Shown here: piece after piece, positions 10,901 through 18,116 of the stretch
Position numbering within the stretch: the stretch's first letter is position 1
Layout of the letters: the number at the start of each line of letters is the position of its first letter
NCBI GenBank assembly: GCA_028282925.1
Contig: JANQGV010000075.1
Span: forward strand, 1 to 39,418
DNA: 39,418 bases
Direction: 5' to 3'
DNA from: Thermodesulfobacteriota bacterium
GTDB taxonomy: Bacteria > Desulfobacterota > WTBG01 > CAIYCZ01 > CAIRTM01
Made by a program: the position numbers and the translations under genes
The notes under the pieces: generated by a model
Seen by the model: only the letters and a program-made list of their open reading frames with translations
The model's database searches: none
Told to the model about the DNA's origin: nothing

Positions 10901-11088
10901 TTTTTAACAATTTCCGAAATTGCAGCAACGGCTTCTGCTATTCGTTTTAATTCTGTTCGTTCCGCCTCCTCGAGGATTGACTGGAAAAGGTCGTATATTT
11001 TCCCCAGATCCTGCAGGTTTTCCGGATCGGCAGTAACCAGTTCCTGTGCAACCGCATCTAATGCCTGTAGCAGCTTCTCAGATCTCAT
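7930..11088 (-). CDS. cheA: Chemotaxis histidine kinase CheA with three HPt domains
   Basis: At 1052 residues this CheA is much longer than the usual 650-750. It begins with a helical segment (1-100) lacking an HPt histidine. Three HPt domains follow, with phosphorylatable H169 and H307 (both RRIFHTLKGE) and H490 (VFHTIKGAAGF). The first two share nearly identical cores and DWLKDVFDALK tails, so they are a tandem duplication; the third is the classical CheA type. A Pro/Glu-rich linker (about 575-640) leads to the dimerisation domain (about 645-720), the ATPase (N770 box HLVRNSVDHG, DDGRG, GFSTA, GRGVGMDVV) and a CheW-like regulatory domain from about 900. No receiver is fused. The gene lies between cheY and cheW. 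Confidence 0.96.
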   Translation of the reverse strand: MRSEKLLQALDAVAQELVTADPENLQDLGKIYDLFQSILEEAERTELKRIAEAVAAISEIVKKIMMDEDIDRVKMFEAFNDSVSSIQHIALPGFDPEKIVFPEELGIENPAAGAKEATAFSLPTHLDVEIFNEFLSEQDNVLENIENHILKLEKSKNAESVAVLRRIFHTLKGEAGVFELKDIEACCHQTEDLIDASGDELPIDKLLTVKDWLKDVFDALKSNSVMPPFDQGILQADADTAKQESVAPAAPRGGKKAFHLPEYLDEDLFNEFIDDQDSVLENMESCLLTLEKGMDTETIADLRRIFHTLKGESGIFELVDVERVCHLTEDLIDESGDSLPIDKFLSIKDWLKDVFDALKKRTVLPELSENIVTALRMGGGAAPEAQEEQVDMAVRREPPKPEKEEAPAEEEEVAYAVNKGTEVKKPEPEPEPEVEEATVEQILISADLDLLSDFVSEVKEHIDNIDNRLLSLENTPEDPDLLNAIFRVFHTIKGAAGFLALDEISRLAHTTENLLDMARKGEVLLAGVKVDVIFEAVDEMKKLVNNIEESISTGSTTYPTEPSLNSLINKIQKVLAGEPVETTQPEKPSEPKPDEPQPVEPVEPVPAQQAQAQAPEPVEASAPEPATPGSAAPEPQPVVPDARLQQQVKKIKESIKVDSENLDKLIDAIGELVIIESMIRQDNAIRNSASSSLLRNVTQMDKITRELQQLGMSLRMIPVKATFQKMARVVRDLAKKSGKKIEFVTHGEDTMLDKSVVDRIGDPLIHLVRNSVDHGIEAAPDDRKKAGKSETGKVELTSFHKGGNIYIEIRDDGRGLNKDRILQKATEKGLARESQTLSDREIFDLVFLPGFSTAKKVTDVSGRGVGMDVVKRTIEDLRGNIEIFSEQGKGSTFSLRLPLTLAIIDGMLVGIGEERYIIPTLSIVESIRPRIEDISTIVGRGEMIKIRDNLIPLFRLANLFDVEGAKQDPTEGIVIVVEDSGKMTGLLVDELLGQQSTVIKSLGASMKGLLGISGGSIMSDGRVGIILDIAGIVKLATSKSTLGSEENTHPEM

Positions 11089-11143
11089 GAGGCATAACCT
11101 GTAAGTGTAGGTTCAGTACTCTTTGGGTGTTCTACTTTCCTGT

Positions 11144-11521
11144 TTAACCAAATATTCTGTCGATTTTTTTCTGCATTACATCCGCGGTGAACGGTTTTAC
11201 AATATAGTCATTGACACCGGCCTGGGCGGCCTGCACGACGTTTTCTTTTTCAGCCTCGGCCGTAACAAGCAGCACCGGTGTGTCTTTCAGTCTTTCATCG
11301 GCCCGTATGGCTTTAAGCAAATCAAGCCCGGTCATATTAGGCATGTTCCAGTCGGTTATGACGAATTGATAATCACCCTCTTTCATCTTTTCAAAAGCCA
11401 CATCCCCGTCTTCGGCTTCCTCGATGTTGGTGAATCCAAGCTGTTTCAATATATTTCGAACGATCCTGCGCATTGTAGAAAAATCATCCACTATCAGTAT
11501 TTTCATGCTTTGATCAGCCAT
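11144..11521 (-). CDS. cheY: Chemotaxis response regulator CheY
   Basis: The 125-residue receiver has all CheY landmarks: D12-D13, phosphoacceptor D57 in [16 protein letters not shown], Thr in LLVTAEA and Lys in YIVKPF. The [14 protein letters not shown] and WNMPNM segments are typical of the CheY that binds the flagellar switch protein FliM. It is the first gene of the che operon, with a strong AAGGAG ribosome-binding site 8 bases before the ATG. A sigma-28-like promoter lies about 80 bases upstream, so it should be expressed with late flagellar genes. This is the likely motor-controlling output. Confidence 0.97.
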   Translation of the reverse strand: MADQSMKILIVDDFSTMRRIVRNILKQLGFTNIEEAEDGDVAFEKMKEGDYQFVITDWNMPNMTGLDLLKAIRADERLKDTPVLLVTAEAEKENVVQAAQAGVNDYIVKPFTADVMQKKIDRIFG

Positions 11522-11601
11522 ACTCCATACTCCTTCACAAGGTTTTCAGTTATATTTTCAGTAATTATGTATCTGTTTTCTAAGGATAATGATAAATTGC
11601 T

Positions 11602-11628
11602 GTATCCGTCTCATAAGCGTTATCTTTA
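11602..11628 (-). promoter_or_regulatory. Sigma-28-like promoter for the che operon
   Basis: On the minus strand TAAAGATA (11628-11621) is followed after 11 bases by ACGGATAC (11609-11602). This resembles the flagellar sigma-28 consensus TAAAGTTT-N11-GCCGATAA. The predicted start would leave a leader of roughly 75 nt before cheY. Confidence 0.5.
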
Positions 11629-11929
11629 TTATATATAATAATTTCCATATAAAACAACTACGGATACTTAAAAAGTCAGGAAATCGCTGATTGTTTTTCT
11701 CTGAACTATAATCGGCAATGTTGTGAAATTCTTTAAGTTAAATAAGTAAATTATAGAATATCTTCTATAATGGTTTGCGCGCTTTTTCAAGTGAAACAAT
11801 ACCATATTATCAAAAAAAGTATCTTTTATAATTTTAAACTTAAAATTTCATATCACTTTTTATGCTTGGATGTGCCTTTTTTGCTTTCATGTATGCCCCG
11901 TATATTCCTGAGAAGCCCTCATAATCTCC

Positions 11930-11957
11930 TTGACATATATCATGCATTTATTATAAA
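11930..11957 (+). promoter_or_regulatory. Sigma-70-like promoter candidate
   Basis: TTGACA (11930-11935) and TATAAA (11952-11957) are separated by 16 bases, close to the housekeeping consensus. Transcription would start near 11964, which is inside the hairpin that follows. The next gene begins at 12129. Confidence 0.45.
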
Positions 11958-11959
11958 AA

Positions 11960-11993
11960 AGCAATAATTATTTAAATTAATTGCTGTTTTTTT
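11960..11993 (+). terminator. Terminator-like hairpin in the cNMP gene leader
   Basis: AGCAATAATT (11960-11969) pairs, with one bulge, with AATTAATTGCT (11975-11985), and a run of seven T follows at 11987-11993. A-runs flank the left arm, so it could also act in the opposite direction. The stem is AT-rich and probably weak. Confidence 0.35.
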
Positions 11994-12037
11994 GCAATAA
12001 ATAACAACCGAACTGAACATGTATGAGGTTGCAGCCT

Positions 12038-12046
12038 TGGTATAAT
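12038..12046 (+). promoter_or_regulatory. Extended -10 promoter candidate for the cNMP-binding gene
   Basis: TG-G-TATAAT at 12038-12046 is a perfect extended -10 element. No good -35 lies 17 bases upstream. It would give a leader of about 75 nt to the ATG at 12129. Confidence 0.4.
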
Positions 12047-12128
12047 CCCAATAAATATGTAATTTATTTAAAAAAAAATTCGATATGTTTTATACTACGT
12101 AACAAACAATAGTGTAAGAAGCAATACC

Positions 12129-12851
12129 ATGTCACCAGCTAAACTTGAGCATCAAGTAACGATAAAAGAGTACCAGCCCCACGAAATCGTGGTAAACGAG
12201 GGAGCTGCCAACGACAGATTTTTTGTCATTTTACAGGGTAATGTCGAAATACTGCAAAACAATAAGACCATTCGTGTGCTTACCGAGGGTGATGTTTTCG
12301 GCATTGAAAATCACTATCTCGGCAGATTATATACTACAACGGCAATCGCCATCTCACGGTGCAGAGTAGCGGCGTATCATATCCAAATGATGCGCGAGAT
12401 CCTGTATGACCGCCCTCAATTGACCGAACAGATACTGAAATCGGTTATGCGGCAGCTTGAACAGACCACACAGGTTGCCGAAGAGCACATCCCGTTTGAA
12501 AAGGTGGTCGATATTAATGAAGTAATTTACCAGGATGGTGAAGTCATTATAGAGGAAGGTGCCGACGGTAAGGAAATATACCGGCTCATTGAAACAAACG
12601 ACGGACTCCAGGTATCAATACAGGGTAATGAAGTAGCTAAAATCACCCAAGCCGGAGAGTATTTCGGCGAAATGAGCGCCCTGCTCAATGAAAAGCGCAG
12701 TGCTACCATTACGTCGCTTGGGCGCAGCGTTGTACAGGTATTCAACGTCGAAGACCTCGGCAACATTCTCGAGTTGTATCCCAAGCTTGCAGTCTCTATT
12801 ATCGATACGCTGGCAAAGCGTCTCTACGATGCCAACAAACGTCTGACGTAA
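12129..12851 (+). CDS. Protein with two cyclic-nucleotide-binding domains
   Basis: The 240-residue protein consists of two tandem cNMP-binding (CAP effector-type) beta-barrels, about residues 5-118 and 124-240. No helix-turn-helix, kinase or transporter domain is attached. The second barrel keeps a phosphate-binding cassette (GEYFGEMSALLNEKRSATI, with FGE at 179-181 and R190), so it may bind cAMP or cGMP. The first has EGDVFGIENHYLGRLYTTT, which lacks the FGE/R pair and is probably degenerate. It may be a sensor adaptor that works through a partner. It lies 183 bases ahead of miaB on the same strand. Its ligand and target are unknown. The ribosome-binding site is weak. Confidence 0.88.
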   Translation: MSPAKLEHQVTIKEYQPHEIVVNEGAANDRFFVILQGNVEILQNNKTIRVLTEGDVFGIENHYLGRLYTTTAIAISRCRVAAYHIQMMREILYDRPQLTEQILKSVMRQLEQTTQVAEEHIPFEKVVDINEVIYQDGEVIIEEGADGKEIYRLIETNDGLQVSIQGNEVAKITQAGEYFGEMSALLNEKRSATITSLGRSVVQVFNVEDLGNILELYPKLAVSIIDTLAKRLYDANKRLT

Positions 12852-13034
12852 GGAGAAAAACAGCCCCGCCCTTTTTTCGCTGTGTTGCAGCTTTCTCAAC
12901 AACCCTCTCCATAAAGCATTTCCATACAGAACAGAAATTTATTTTGATATATTATGAAATCCATCGTACTATAGAGAGATTCACCGATAGTCAGCGGCTA
13001 CCGTCTTCAACAACAATAGATCTCTTGTATACCA

Positions 13035-14384
13035 ATGAGCGATGCTGAAAAAACAGACCGGACGGAAAAACGGGTATTCGTAAAAACATTCGGCTGTCAA
13101 ATGAATGAATACGACTCGTTTCGCATCATAAAGATGCTTGAATCACACGGCTATACCAGGGCTGAGTCATACAAGGATGCCGACTGTATTCTGCTCAATA
13201 CCTGTACAGTCCGCCAGAAAGCCGAAGACAAGGTATACAGCGAGCTCGGGCGTATAAAAAAAATTAAGCGCTCAAAGCCGGACCTCATTATCGGGGTCGG
13301 CGGGTGTCTTGGACAGCAGGAAGGCCGCAACCTTATAAAAAAATACCCCTACATTGATCTTGTATTCGGTACGCAGTCCATGTCACGGCTGCCGGACATG
13401 CTTGCAGAGGCAGCGGAAAACAGCGCCACCGACACCCGTATTGACTATAACGACAGCATCTACCCCCATGCCGACTATACCGTTGCACCCGGGCAAACCG
13501 GTTCATTCATTTCCATTATGCAGGGATGCGATAACTATTGCGCCTATTGTATTGTACCGTATGTACGCGGTCGCGAACGCAGCCGCACGCCTGAGGATAT
13601 ACTCACCGAGATCCGCTCGCTGGTACGGAGCGGCGTTAAAGAGATTACACTGCTTGGTCAAAACGTCAATTCATACGGTAAGGGGCTGGAGCCCGGCGTT
13701 TCGTTTCCCGACCTCCTGGCCGCTATTAATGCGGTTAGAGGGCTGGAACGTGTACGATTCGTCACATCCCATCCCAAGGATTTATCCGATGATCTGATTG
13801 CCTGTTTCGGTGACCTTGACAAGGTGTGCGAACACATCCATTTGCCGTTGCAGTCGGGCTCCAATGAAATATTGCAGAAAATGAACCGCAAGTACTCCCG
13901 CCGGGACTATTTGAAAAAAATCGACAGTCTGCGTCTGGTTAAACCGGGTATCAGCATTACATCAGACATTATTGTCGGTTTTCCGGGTGAAACAGAGCAG
14001 GATTTCCAGGACACCGTCGACATTATCAACGATATTCGTTTTACCGACCTTTTTATCTTCCACTATACCGACCGCAAAGGCACAAAGGCCGCAACCCATC
14101 CCGAAAAAATACCCTACGACGTGAAGATCAAACGTCTGAAGATTTTAAACGACATCCAGCGCGATATATCCCACGACATCAACAAACAGCATATCGGTCG
14201 TATCGAGCATGTCTTATTTGATGGAGTCAGTAAAAAGGCAAGTTCACTGCTGGCAGGCAGAACACGCACCAACATTGTTGTAAACTGCAAAGGCGGATCA
14301 GCCGATCTGCTGGGACAAATCCACCCGGTAAAAATCACCCGCGCCAATATCCACTCCCTCTCCGGCGAACTGGTAGTCGATTAA
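13035..14384 (+). CDS. miaB: tRNA-2-methylthio-N6-dimethylallyladenosine synthase MiaB
   Basis: The 449-residue protein is a complete methylthiotransferase. The N-terminal UPF0004 domain has C21, C57 and C91 (FGCQMNEYD, LNTCTVRQKAEDK, VGGCLGQ) for the auxiliary cluster. The radical-SAM domain has C165-x3-C169-x2-C172 (GCDNYCAYC), and a C-terminal TRAM domain follows. The motif set (MNEYDS, NTCTVRQKA, PYVRGRERSR, HLPLQSGS) favours MiaB over MtaB or RimO. It adds a methylthio group to i6A37 of tRNAs, supporting decoding of UNN codons. The ATG at 13035 has no strong ribosome-binding site, but it fits the family start. Confidence 0.95.
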   Translation: MSDAEKTDRTEKRVFVKTFGCQMNEYDSFRIIKMLESHGYTRAESYKDADCILLNTCTVRQKAEDKVYSELGRIKKIKRSKPDLIIGVGGCLGQQEGRNLIKKYPYIDLVFGTQSMSRLPDMLAEAAENSATDTRIDYNDSIYPHADYTVAPGQTGSFISIMQGCDNYCAYCIVPYVRGRERSRTPEDILTEIRSLVRSGVKEITLLGQNVNSYGKGLEPGVSFPDLLAAINAVRGLERVRFVTSHPKDLSDDLIACFGDLDKVCEHIHLPLQSGSNEILQKMNRKYSRRDYLKKIDSLRLVKPGISITSDIIVGFPGETEQDFQDTVDIINDIRFTDLFIFHYTDRKGTKAATHPEKIPYDVKIKRLKILNDIQRDISHDINKQHIGRIEHVLFDGVSKKASSLLAGRTRTNIVVNCKGGSADLLGQIHPVKITRANIHSLSGELVVD

Positions 14385-14514
14385 TTATTACGTGTGATGA
14401 TTAGACACAATTCCAAGAAACATCCTAAAGGGTAGCTTGCACAGAATAAAGGCTTTTCATAACGCATGAACCAAGAAAGGTTTTTCCAATTGATCGCTGA
14501 CGTCGGATTACGGA

Positions 14515-14665
14515 CCCTTTGCAACGCGGCCGAGTGCATCGATTTCAGTCGGAGAAAAGGGTCGACATGTCTGAGCCACGGCTTGCCGGGGCGAGTTTGT
14601 CGACCCGCCGGATGAAATCGTGCCGCGAGGGAATCCCGCCTGTTTCGGCGGGACAAGTTGCAGGG
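14515..14665. repeat. Nested inverted-repeat element between convergent genes
   Basis: Four pairs of complementary arms nest inside one another: CCCTTTGCAAC (14515-14525) with GTTGCAGGG (14657-14665); GCGGC (14526-14530) with GCCGC (14622-14626); CGATTTCA (14540-14547) with TGAAATCG (14613-14620); and GGGTCGAC (14559-14566) with GTCGACCC (14599-14606). A side hairpin TCCCGCC/GGCGGGA (14634-14640/14647-14653) lies within the outer pair. Base composition is much more GC-rich than the adjoining bases. A 20-bp hairpin follows directly. It lies between the miaB stop and the PilZ gene stop. No protein of known type is encoded. It may be a structured RNA or a non-autonomous mobile repeat. Confidence 0.7.
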
Positions 14666-14709
14666 CGCCTCCTTCTTTTCTTTGGCGCGCAAAGAAAAGA
14701 AGGAGGCGC
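14665..14709. repeat. Perfect 20-bp purine/pyrimidine-armed hairpin
   Basis: The arm at 14665-14684 (GCGCCTCCTTCTTTTCTTTG) is perfectly complementary to 14690-14709, with a 5-base GCGCG loop. One arm is almost pure pyrimidine and the other pure purine. No T-run follows, so it is not a standard terminator, although such a stable stem between convergent genes could block transcription from both sides. Confidence 0.85.
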
Positions 14710-14803
14710 TTGCGTCTTATTGAAATTTTGCAGATAATCCAAAAAAACAGCCGCACAGCACACATGCTATGGGTATCGATATGGCACTTGAAATTTAGAA
14801 TGA

Positions 14804-15634
14804 TTACTCGTTCTCTTCCGCCCTCAACAACTCCCTCTGCCGCTTGAAAACATACCTGATAATACACTCCCGGTCGTCTTCATTAACGGCGGCGAATTTA
14901 AGGGCAATCTCCTTTTCCTGCGGTCCGTCGGTAGTCGGTAGAGTACGAACCACCTGCCCGATCAGGCCGATGATAATACCTGAAGATATGGGCAGCACCA
15001 GTTCGATATCCAGGTAGGTGTCTTCCGGCAGTTCATCCGTTGTTTTGAAACGCAAACCCGACCCGCTGAGATTGACCTCAATGGGCTCAATATTGAAGAT
15101 ATTATCGGCATCCTGCTGCCCGAGTATCTTTATAATAAAATCGAGCTTGCGGTGGATACTGTGCATTTCACTGATTATTTCAGGCGGAATATTCGACGTT
15201 GCGTCATGATCGTCACCCAGGAAACGCTGCGGTGCTCTCAGATACTCCTCACTGTCGGGGGCCATATTCAGGACGTATTTTTTCTTCTTGGCCAGAAAAT
15301 CCGATTCCGAAATTGTTTTCCAGGTCATTTTAATAAATGCATCAACCCGCAGGTGCGTACGGGACGGGAGGTGTTTTAAACTCACCGTTATATTATCCTG
15401 CATTGCGGCAACCTCAACATACAGGCTGTACTGCAACCCGCGTTTCTTCCCCCAGATAATGCCCTTGGTTCCTTCGGTTATGCCTTCGCTGGAAAAATCA
15501 GGCTCTTCAATAGTGATAACCAGGTTTGTTTCATCAACCTCCACAACCCGCGACATGAATTTCGGACGTTTATCCTCAATTTCAATCTCAAAGTCAACCA
15601 CTTGCCCTTTAGTTAAATAGTCAGGAAAACTCAC
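14804..15634 (-). CDS. PilZ-domain c-di-GMP receptor (YcgR-like)
   Basis: The protein has an N-terminal YcgR-type barrel (about 1-85) and a PilZ domain with both c-di-GMP motifs: R92-x3-R96 (SRTHLR) and N188-x-S-x2-G193 (NLSGSG). These motifs are usually about 25-35 residues apart; here about 90 residues lie between them, including a probably helical segment (EIISEMHSIHRKLDFIIKIL). YcgR-like proteins bind c-di-GMP and slow or bias the flagellar motor. The GTG at 15634 is preferred over the GTG at 15643, because AAAGG stands 8 bases before it; this gives 276 residues. A sigma-54-like promoter lies just upstream, and the next gene encodes an HD-GYP protein. Confidence 0.85.
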   Translation of the reverse strand: MSFPDYLTKGQVVDFEIEIEDKRPKFMSRVVEVDETNLVITIEEPDFSSEGITEGTKGIIWGKKRGLQYSLYVEVAAMQDNITVSLKHLPSRTHLRVDAFIKMTWKTISESDFLAKKKKYVLNMAPDSEEYLRAPQRFLGDDHDATSNIPPEIISEMHSIHRKLDFIIKILGQQDADNIFNIEPIEVNLSGSGLRFKTTDELPEDTYLDIELVLPISSGIIIGLIGQVVRTLPTTDGPQEKEIALKFAAVNEDDRECIIRYVFKRQRELLRAEENE

Positions 15635-15677
15635 AATGCGCACCTTTATTGGTTAATGTTTTTCCTTCTATAATCCA

Positions 15678-15693
15678 AGCATTTTCCATGCCT
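15678..15693 (-). promoter_or_regulatory. Sigma-54-like promoter for the PilZ gene
   Basis: On the minus strand AGGC-ATGGAAA-ATGCT (15693-15678) has the exact -24/-12 spacing of TGGC-N7-TTGCA, with the essential GG and GC kept and two mismatches. The predicted start near 15666 leaves about 32 nt to the GTG at 15634. Confidence 0.45.
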
Positions 15694-15779
15694 AAAAACA
15701 ATCTCAGGTAACAAATTATAAGATGTTGATATATCTTCATTTAGTAATTGAGCGCTGTTCCGAGTACCGCCTGCCCCTT

Positions 15780-17324
15780 TTAATTCTTGTTGGATCCTTG
15801 ACTATATTCTTCAAGACTTTCGATAAATGCATCCACAACCCGGTTATCAAACTGTAGCTTATTGTTGACCAGTTCACGCAGGGCCGCATCCGGCGTAAGA
15901 GCACTGCGATAGGGCCTGTCGGTTGTCATGGCATCATAAGAGTCAGCAACAGCGATAATGCGTGACAGCAACGGTATGCGCTCCCCTTGCAGTCCGTCCG
16001 GGTATCCGCCGCCGTCCCAGCGTTCGTGATGGTTGCGGATAATGTCCCGTTCCATAGGCAGAAAGCCAAGGGGTTGCAATATGTTTTCACCGATTACCGG
16101 GTGCTGCTTAATGATATTATACTCATTGGCCGTCAGATTACCTCGTTTCAAGAGAATATCGTCACTGATCCCGATTTTGCCGATATCGTGCAACTGGCCT
16201 GCAGAGTTCAAAATTTCAATCTCGTCATCGGTACAGCCTATTACCTTCGCAATTCCAATGGAATAGTCGGTAACCCTGATAGAATGCTTTAGGGTGTATT
16301 TGTCGCGGGCTTCGATTGCCGTAACCAGCGAGTGCAGGGTATCGCGCATGTTTTCAATAATACTGTCATAGAGCAGCCTGTTTTCGATATTAAGGGAGGC
16401 TTTACGAGACAGGTTTTGCAACAGCATCATATCGTTCTGGTTAAACGACTGCATGGTGTGAGTGTTACCGACGATCAACAGCCCAAACATCTCGCCCTTG
16501 ATCAGCAGCGGCAACGTAGCCAGGCTGTTGCAGTTGAATTCCTGTTCGCTGATGCCGAGCACTTCATGCATGGCATTCATACCGTTGTGTATTAAAAAAG
16601 GCTCCTGCTTCTGTAATACATCCAGCCCACGTACATTCCTCAAATCAATAGTGCGGGAAACCCGATACCCGTTTAATCCGAAAGAAGCGCTGGGTATCAA
16701 CTGGTTGTGTTCACGGTCGATCACCATCAACAGTGCAAAAGAACTGCCGGTGATCTCTGCGGCCATTTCCGTTATCCGTGCATACACAGAATAAATGTCT
16801 TCATCTATATGCGGCGCGGAAAACGACTCGCTGATGGTGTACAGAATGGATATTTCCTGGATTTTAGAGTTCAGGTTTTTGTTGAGGGTCTCAATGGTTT
16901 TCTTCTGCTTGAGCTGATCGTGGAGTTGTACATTTTCCAGCAGCAGTTTCCGTTCCCTGATCAGTTTTTCAGCAATAATCTTGATCTGGTTATACCGAAA
17001 CGGTTTCGTAATAAAGTCGGAAGCACCTTCCTTCATGGCCTTTATGGCGATGTCAACGGTAGGAAAACCGGTTATCATAACCACCGGAAGGGCCGGGTCC
17101 CGCGCCTTTATATTTTTAAGAAATTCAATGCCGTCCATTTTGGGCATCAAAATATCACTCAAAACAATATCAAATGATTCCGCCTGGAGTTTTTCAAGCC
17201 CCTGGAAGGGATCAAAGGCCACATCGGCATAATAGTTCCCTATTTCGCTGAAAATCTCCTTAAGACTTTCGCAGATAATAGGGTCATCATCTACTATGAG
17301 AATTTTAAATAAATTTTTGTGCAT
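15780..17324 (-). CDS. REC-GAF-HD-GYP response regulator (c-di-GMP phosphodiesterase)
   Basis: The 514-residue protein has three domains. The receiver carries phosphoacceptor D57 (LSDILMPKMDG). After a coiled linker (about 125-160), a GAF domain spans about 160-315. The HD-GYP domain carries the catalytic HD at 379-380 (QLHDIGKIGI), HHERWDGGGYPDG at 432-444 with the GYP signature, and IAVADSYDAMTTDRPYR. HD-GYP proteins hydrolyse c-di-GMP. The receiver suggests control by phosphorylation, and the neighbouring PilZ receptor suggests the signal acts on motility. A sigma-28-like promoter precedes the gene with a leader of about 38 nt. All catalytic residues seem intact. Confidence 0.94.
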   Translation of the reverse strand: MHKNLFKILIVDDDPIICESLKEIFSEIGNYYADVAFDPFQGLEKLQAESFDIVLSDILMPKMDGIEFLKNIKARDPALPVVMITGFPTVDIAIKAMKEGASDFITKPFRYNQIKIIAEKLIRERKLLLENVQLHDQLKQKKTIETLNKNLNSKIQEISILYTISESFSAPHIDEDIYSVYARITEMAAEITGSSFALLMVIDREHNQLIPSASFGLNGYRVSRTIDLRNVRGLDVLQKQEPFLIHNGMNAMHEVLGISEQEFNCNSLATLPLLIKGEMFGLLIVGNTHTMQSFNQNDMMLLQNLSRKASLNIENRLLYDSIIENMRDTLHSLVTAIEARDKYTLKHSIRVTDYSIGIAKVIGCTDDEIEILNSAGQLHDIGKIGISDDILLKRGNLTANEYNIIKQHPVIGENILQPLGFLPMERDIIRNHHERWDGGGYPDGLQGERIPLLSRIIAVADSYDAMTTDRPYRSALTPDAALRELVNNKLQFDNRVVDAFIESLEEYSQGSNKN

Positions 17325-17368
17325 TTTTATACAGTTTTCAACAGTTAGGTTGGTGTGGGCCTTTACAT

Positions 17369-17395
17369 TGATCGATATTTTTTTAAATAACTTTA
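17369..17395 (-). promoter_or_regulatory. Sigma-28-like promoter for the HD-GYP gene
   Basis: On the minus strand TAAAGTTA (17395-17388) is followed after 11 bases by ATCGATCA (17376-17369), giving 7 of 8 and 5 of 8 matches to TAAAGTTT-N11-GCCGATAA. It lies about 45 bases before the ATG at 17324. Confidence 0.45.
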
Positions 17396-17445
17396 ATGAA
17401 TAAAGTATGCACGGTTCAAACTGTTTTTATGTGATTCAGAAGTCA

Positions 17446-17467
17446 TCACGGATCGCCTGATCTGTGA
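17446..17467. repeat. 9-bp inverted repeat between flaG and the HD-GYP gene
   Basis: TCACGGATC (17446-17454) pairs with GATCTGTGA (17459-17467) around a GCCT loop, with one G-T wobble. No T-run follows on either strand. It could be an operator or a weak terminator of flaG. Confidence 0.4.
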
Positions 17468-17580
17468 ATAAACACATCAGTTATATTAAATACTTTTCCC
17501 TGTTTTGTTGGGTTTTTCAGTGGAGGGAGTATAAGGAATACAGAACGTATAAAATCAGGATCTACACTGATGTAAGGCTG

Positions 17581-17952
17581 TTACGCGTTGGCATCTACTA
17601 AAACGCCGACCATGTCACGAATCTTGGAGGCCATTTCAAGCATTTCTCTCGGAGGGATTTCTCTGATCACTTCATCATCTTCTTTCCGCACAATTTTAAA
17701 GATAGGCGTGTTGCTGTCTTTATGTATTTCAACCTGGAGATCGGTTTCGTTTTCTTTCAGATAGTTGTTGACGCTTTCGGCAATGGTCTCTATTTCAGCA
17801 TCATTGGGCGCCTTTTTTGCAGACACTTCCTTTTCTCCCGGATCTGCCGGCGCTGCTTTCTTTTCGACCGGGGCTTTTATTCCCCGGTCAACAACATGTT
17901 GCTGCCGCTCTACTTCGGATACTTGTGTGTTTTTGTTTTCTACCGGCTCCAT
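17581..17952 (-). CDS. flaG: Flagellar protein FlaG
   Basis: The 123-residue protein has a charged, low-complexity N-terminal half and a conserved C-terminal FlaG domain from about residue 60: NYLKENETDLQVEIHKD, FKIVRKEDDEVIREIPP and MLEMASKIRDM, with the diagnostic V-x-x-IPP motif. FlaG proteins influence flagellar filament length and are commonly encoded next to flagellin and fliD, as here. A strong AAAGGAGGG stands just before the ATG at 17952. The gene is divergent from flagellin, and each has its own sigma-28-like promoter. The N-terminal half is rich in Lys, Glu and Ala and probably disordered. Confidence 0.9.
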   Translation of the reverse strand: MEPVENKNTQVSEVERQQHVVDRGIKAPVEKKAAPADPGEKEVSAKKAPNDAEIETIAESVNNYLKENETDLQVEIHKDSNTPIFKIVRKEDDEVIREIPPREMLEMASKIRDMVGVLVDANA

Positions 17953-18029
17953 GGCACCCTCCTTTACGGTGTATGGAGTACTATTCTATGTGTCTATCAA
18001 ACCAAGACCTGCTTTTTTACTCACTACCC

Positions 18030-18057
18030 TTTTCGGCAGAATACTTAAAAATCTTTA
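18030..18057 (-). promoter_or_regulatory. Sigma-28-like promoter for flaG
   Basis: On the minus strand TAAA (18057-18054) is followed after 16 bases by GCCGAAAA (18037-18030), a 7-of-8 match to the sigma-28 -10 GCCGATAA. The leader to flaG would be about 70 nt. Confidence 0.55.
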
Positions 18058-18116
18058 GTTCAGCTCAGAAAAAAGTATTACTGAGTAAATTTAGGTAATT
18101 ATAGCGCCGGGGGACT

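Larger units (their letters stand above)
11522..12128. other. AT-rich intergenic region between divergent cheY and cNMP-binding gene
   Basis: About 600 bases without a credible gene. The left end holds the sigma-28-like che promoter. The right half holds plus-strand promoter candidates and a terminator-like hairpin, listed separately. The middle, about 11640-11925, is AT-rich with short T and A runs, and no other structure was recognised. Confidence 0.6.

Noticed and set aside
11770-11967. 65-residue open frame in the cheY/cNMP intergenic region
   Set aside because: It has very AT-rich sequence, no ribosome-binding site and no motif; it overlaps the promoter candidates.
14508-14867. Small proteins read from the inverted-repeat region
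   Set aside because: Open frames on both strands follow from the palindromic GC-rich sequence; they overlap each other and resemble no family.
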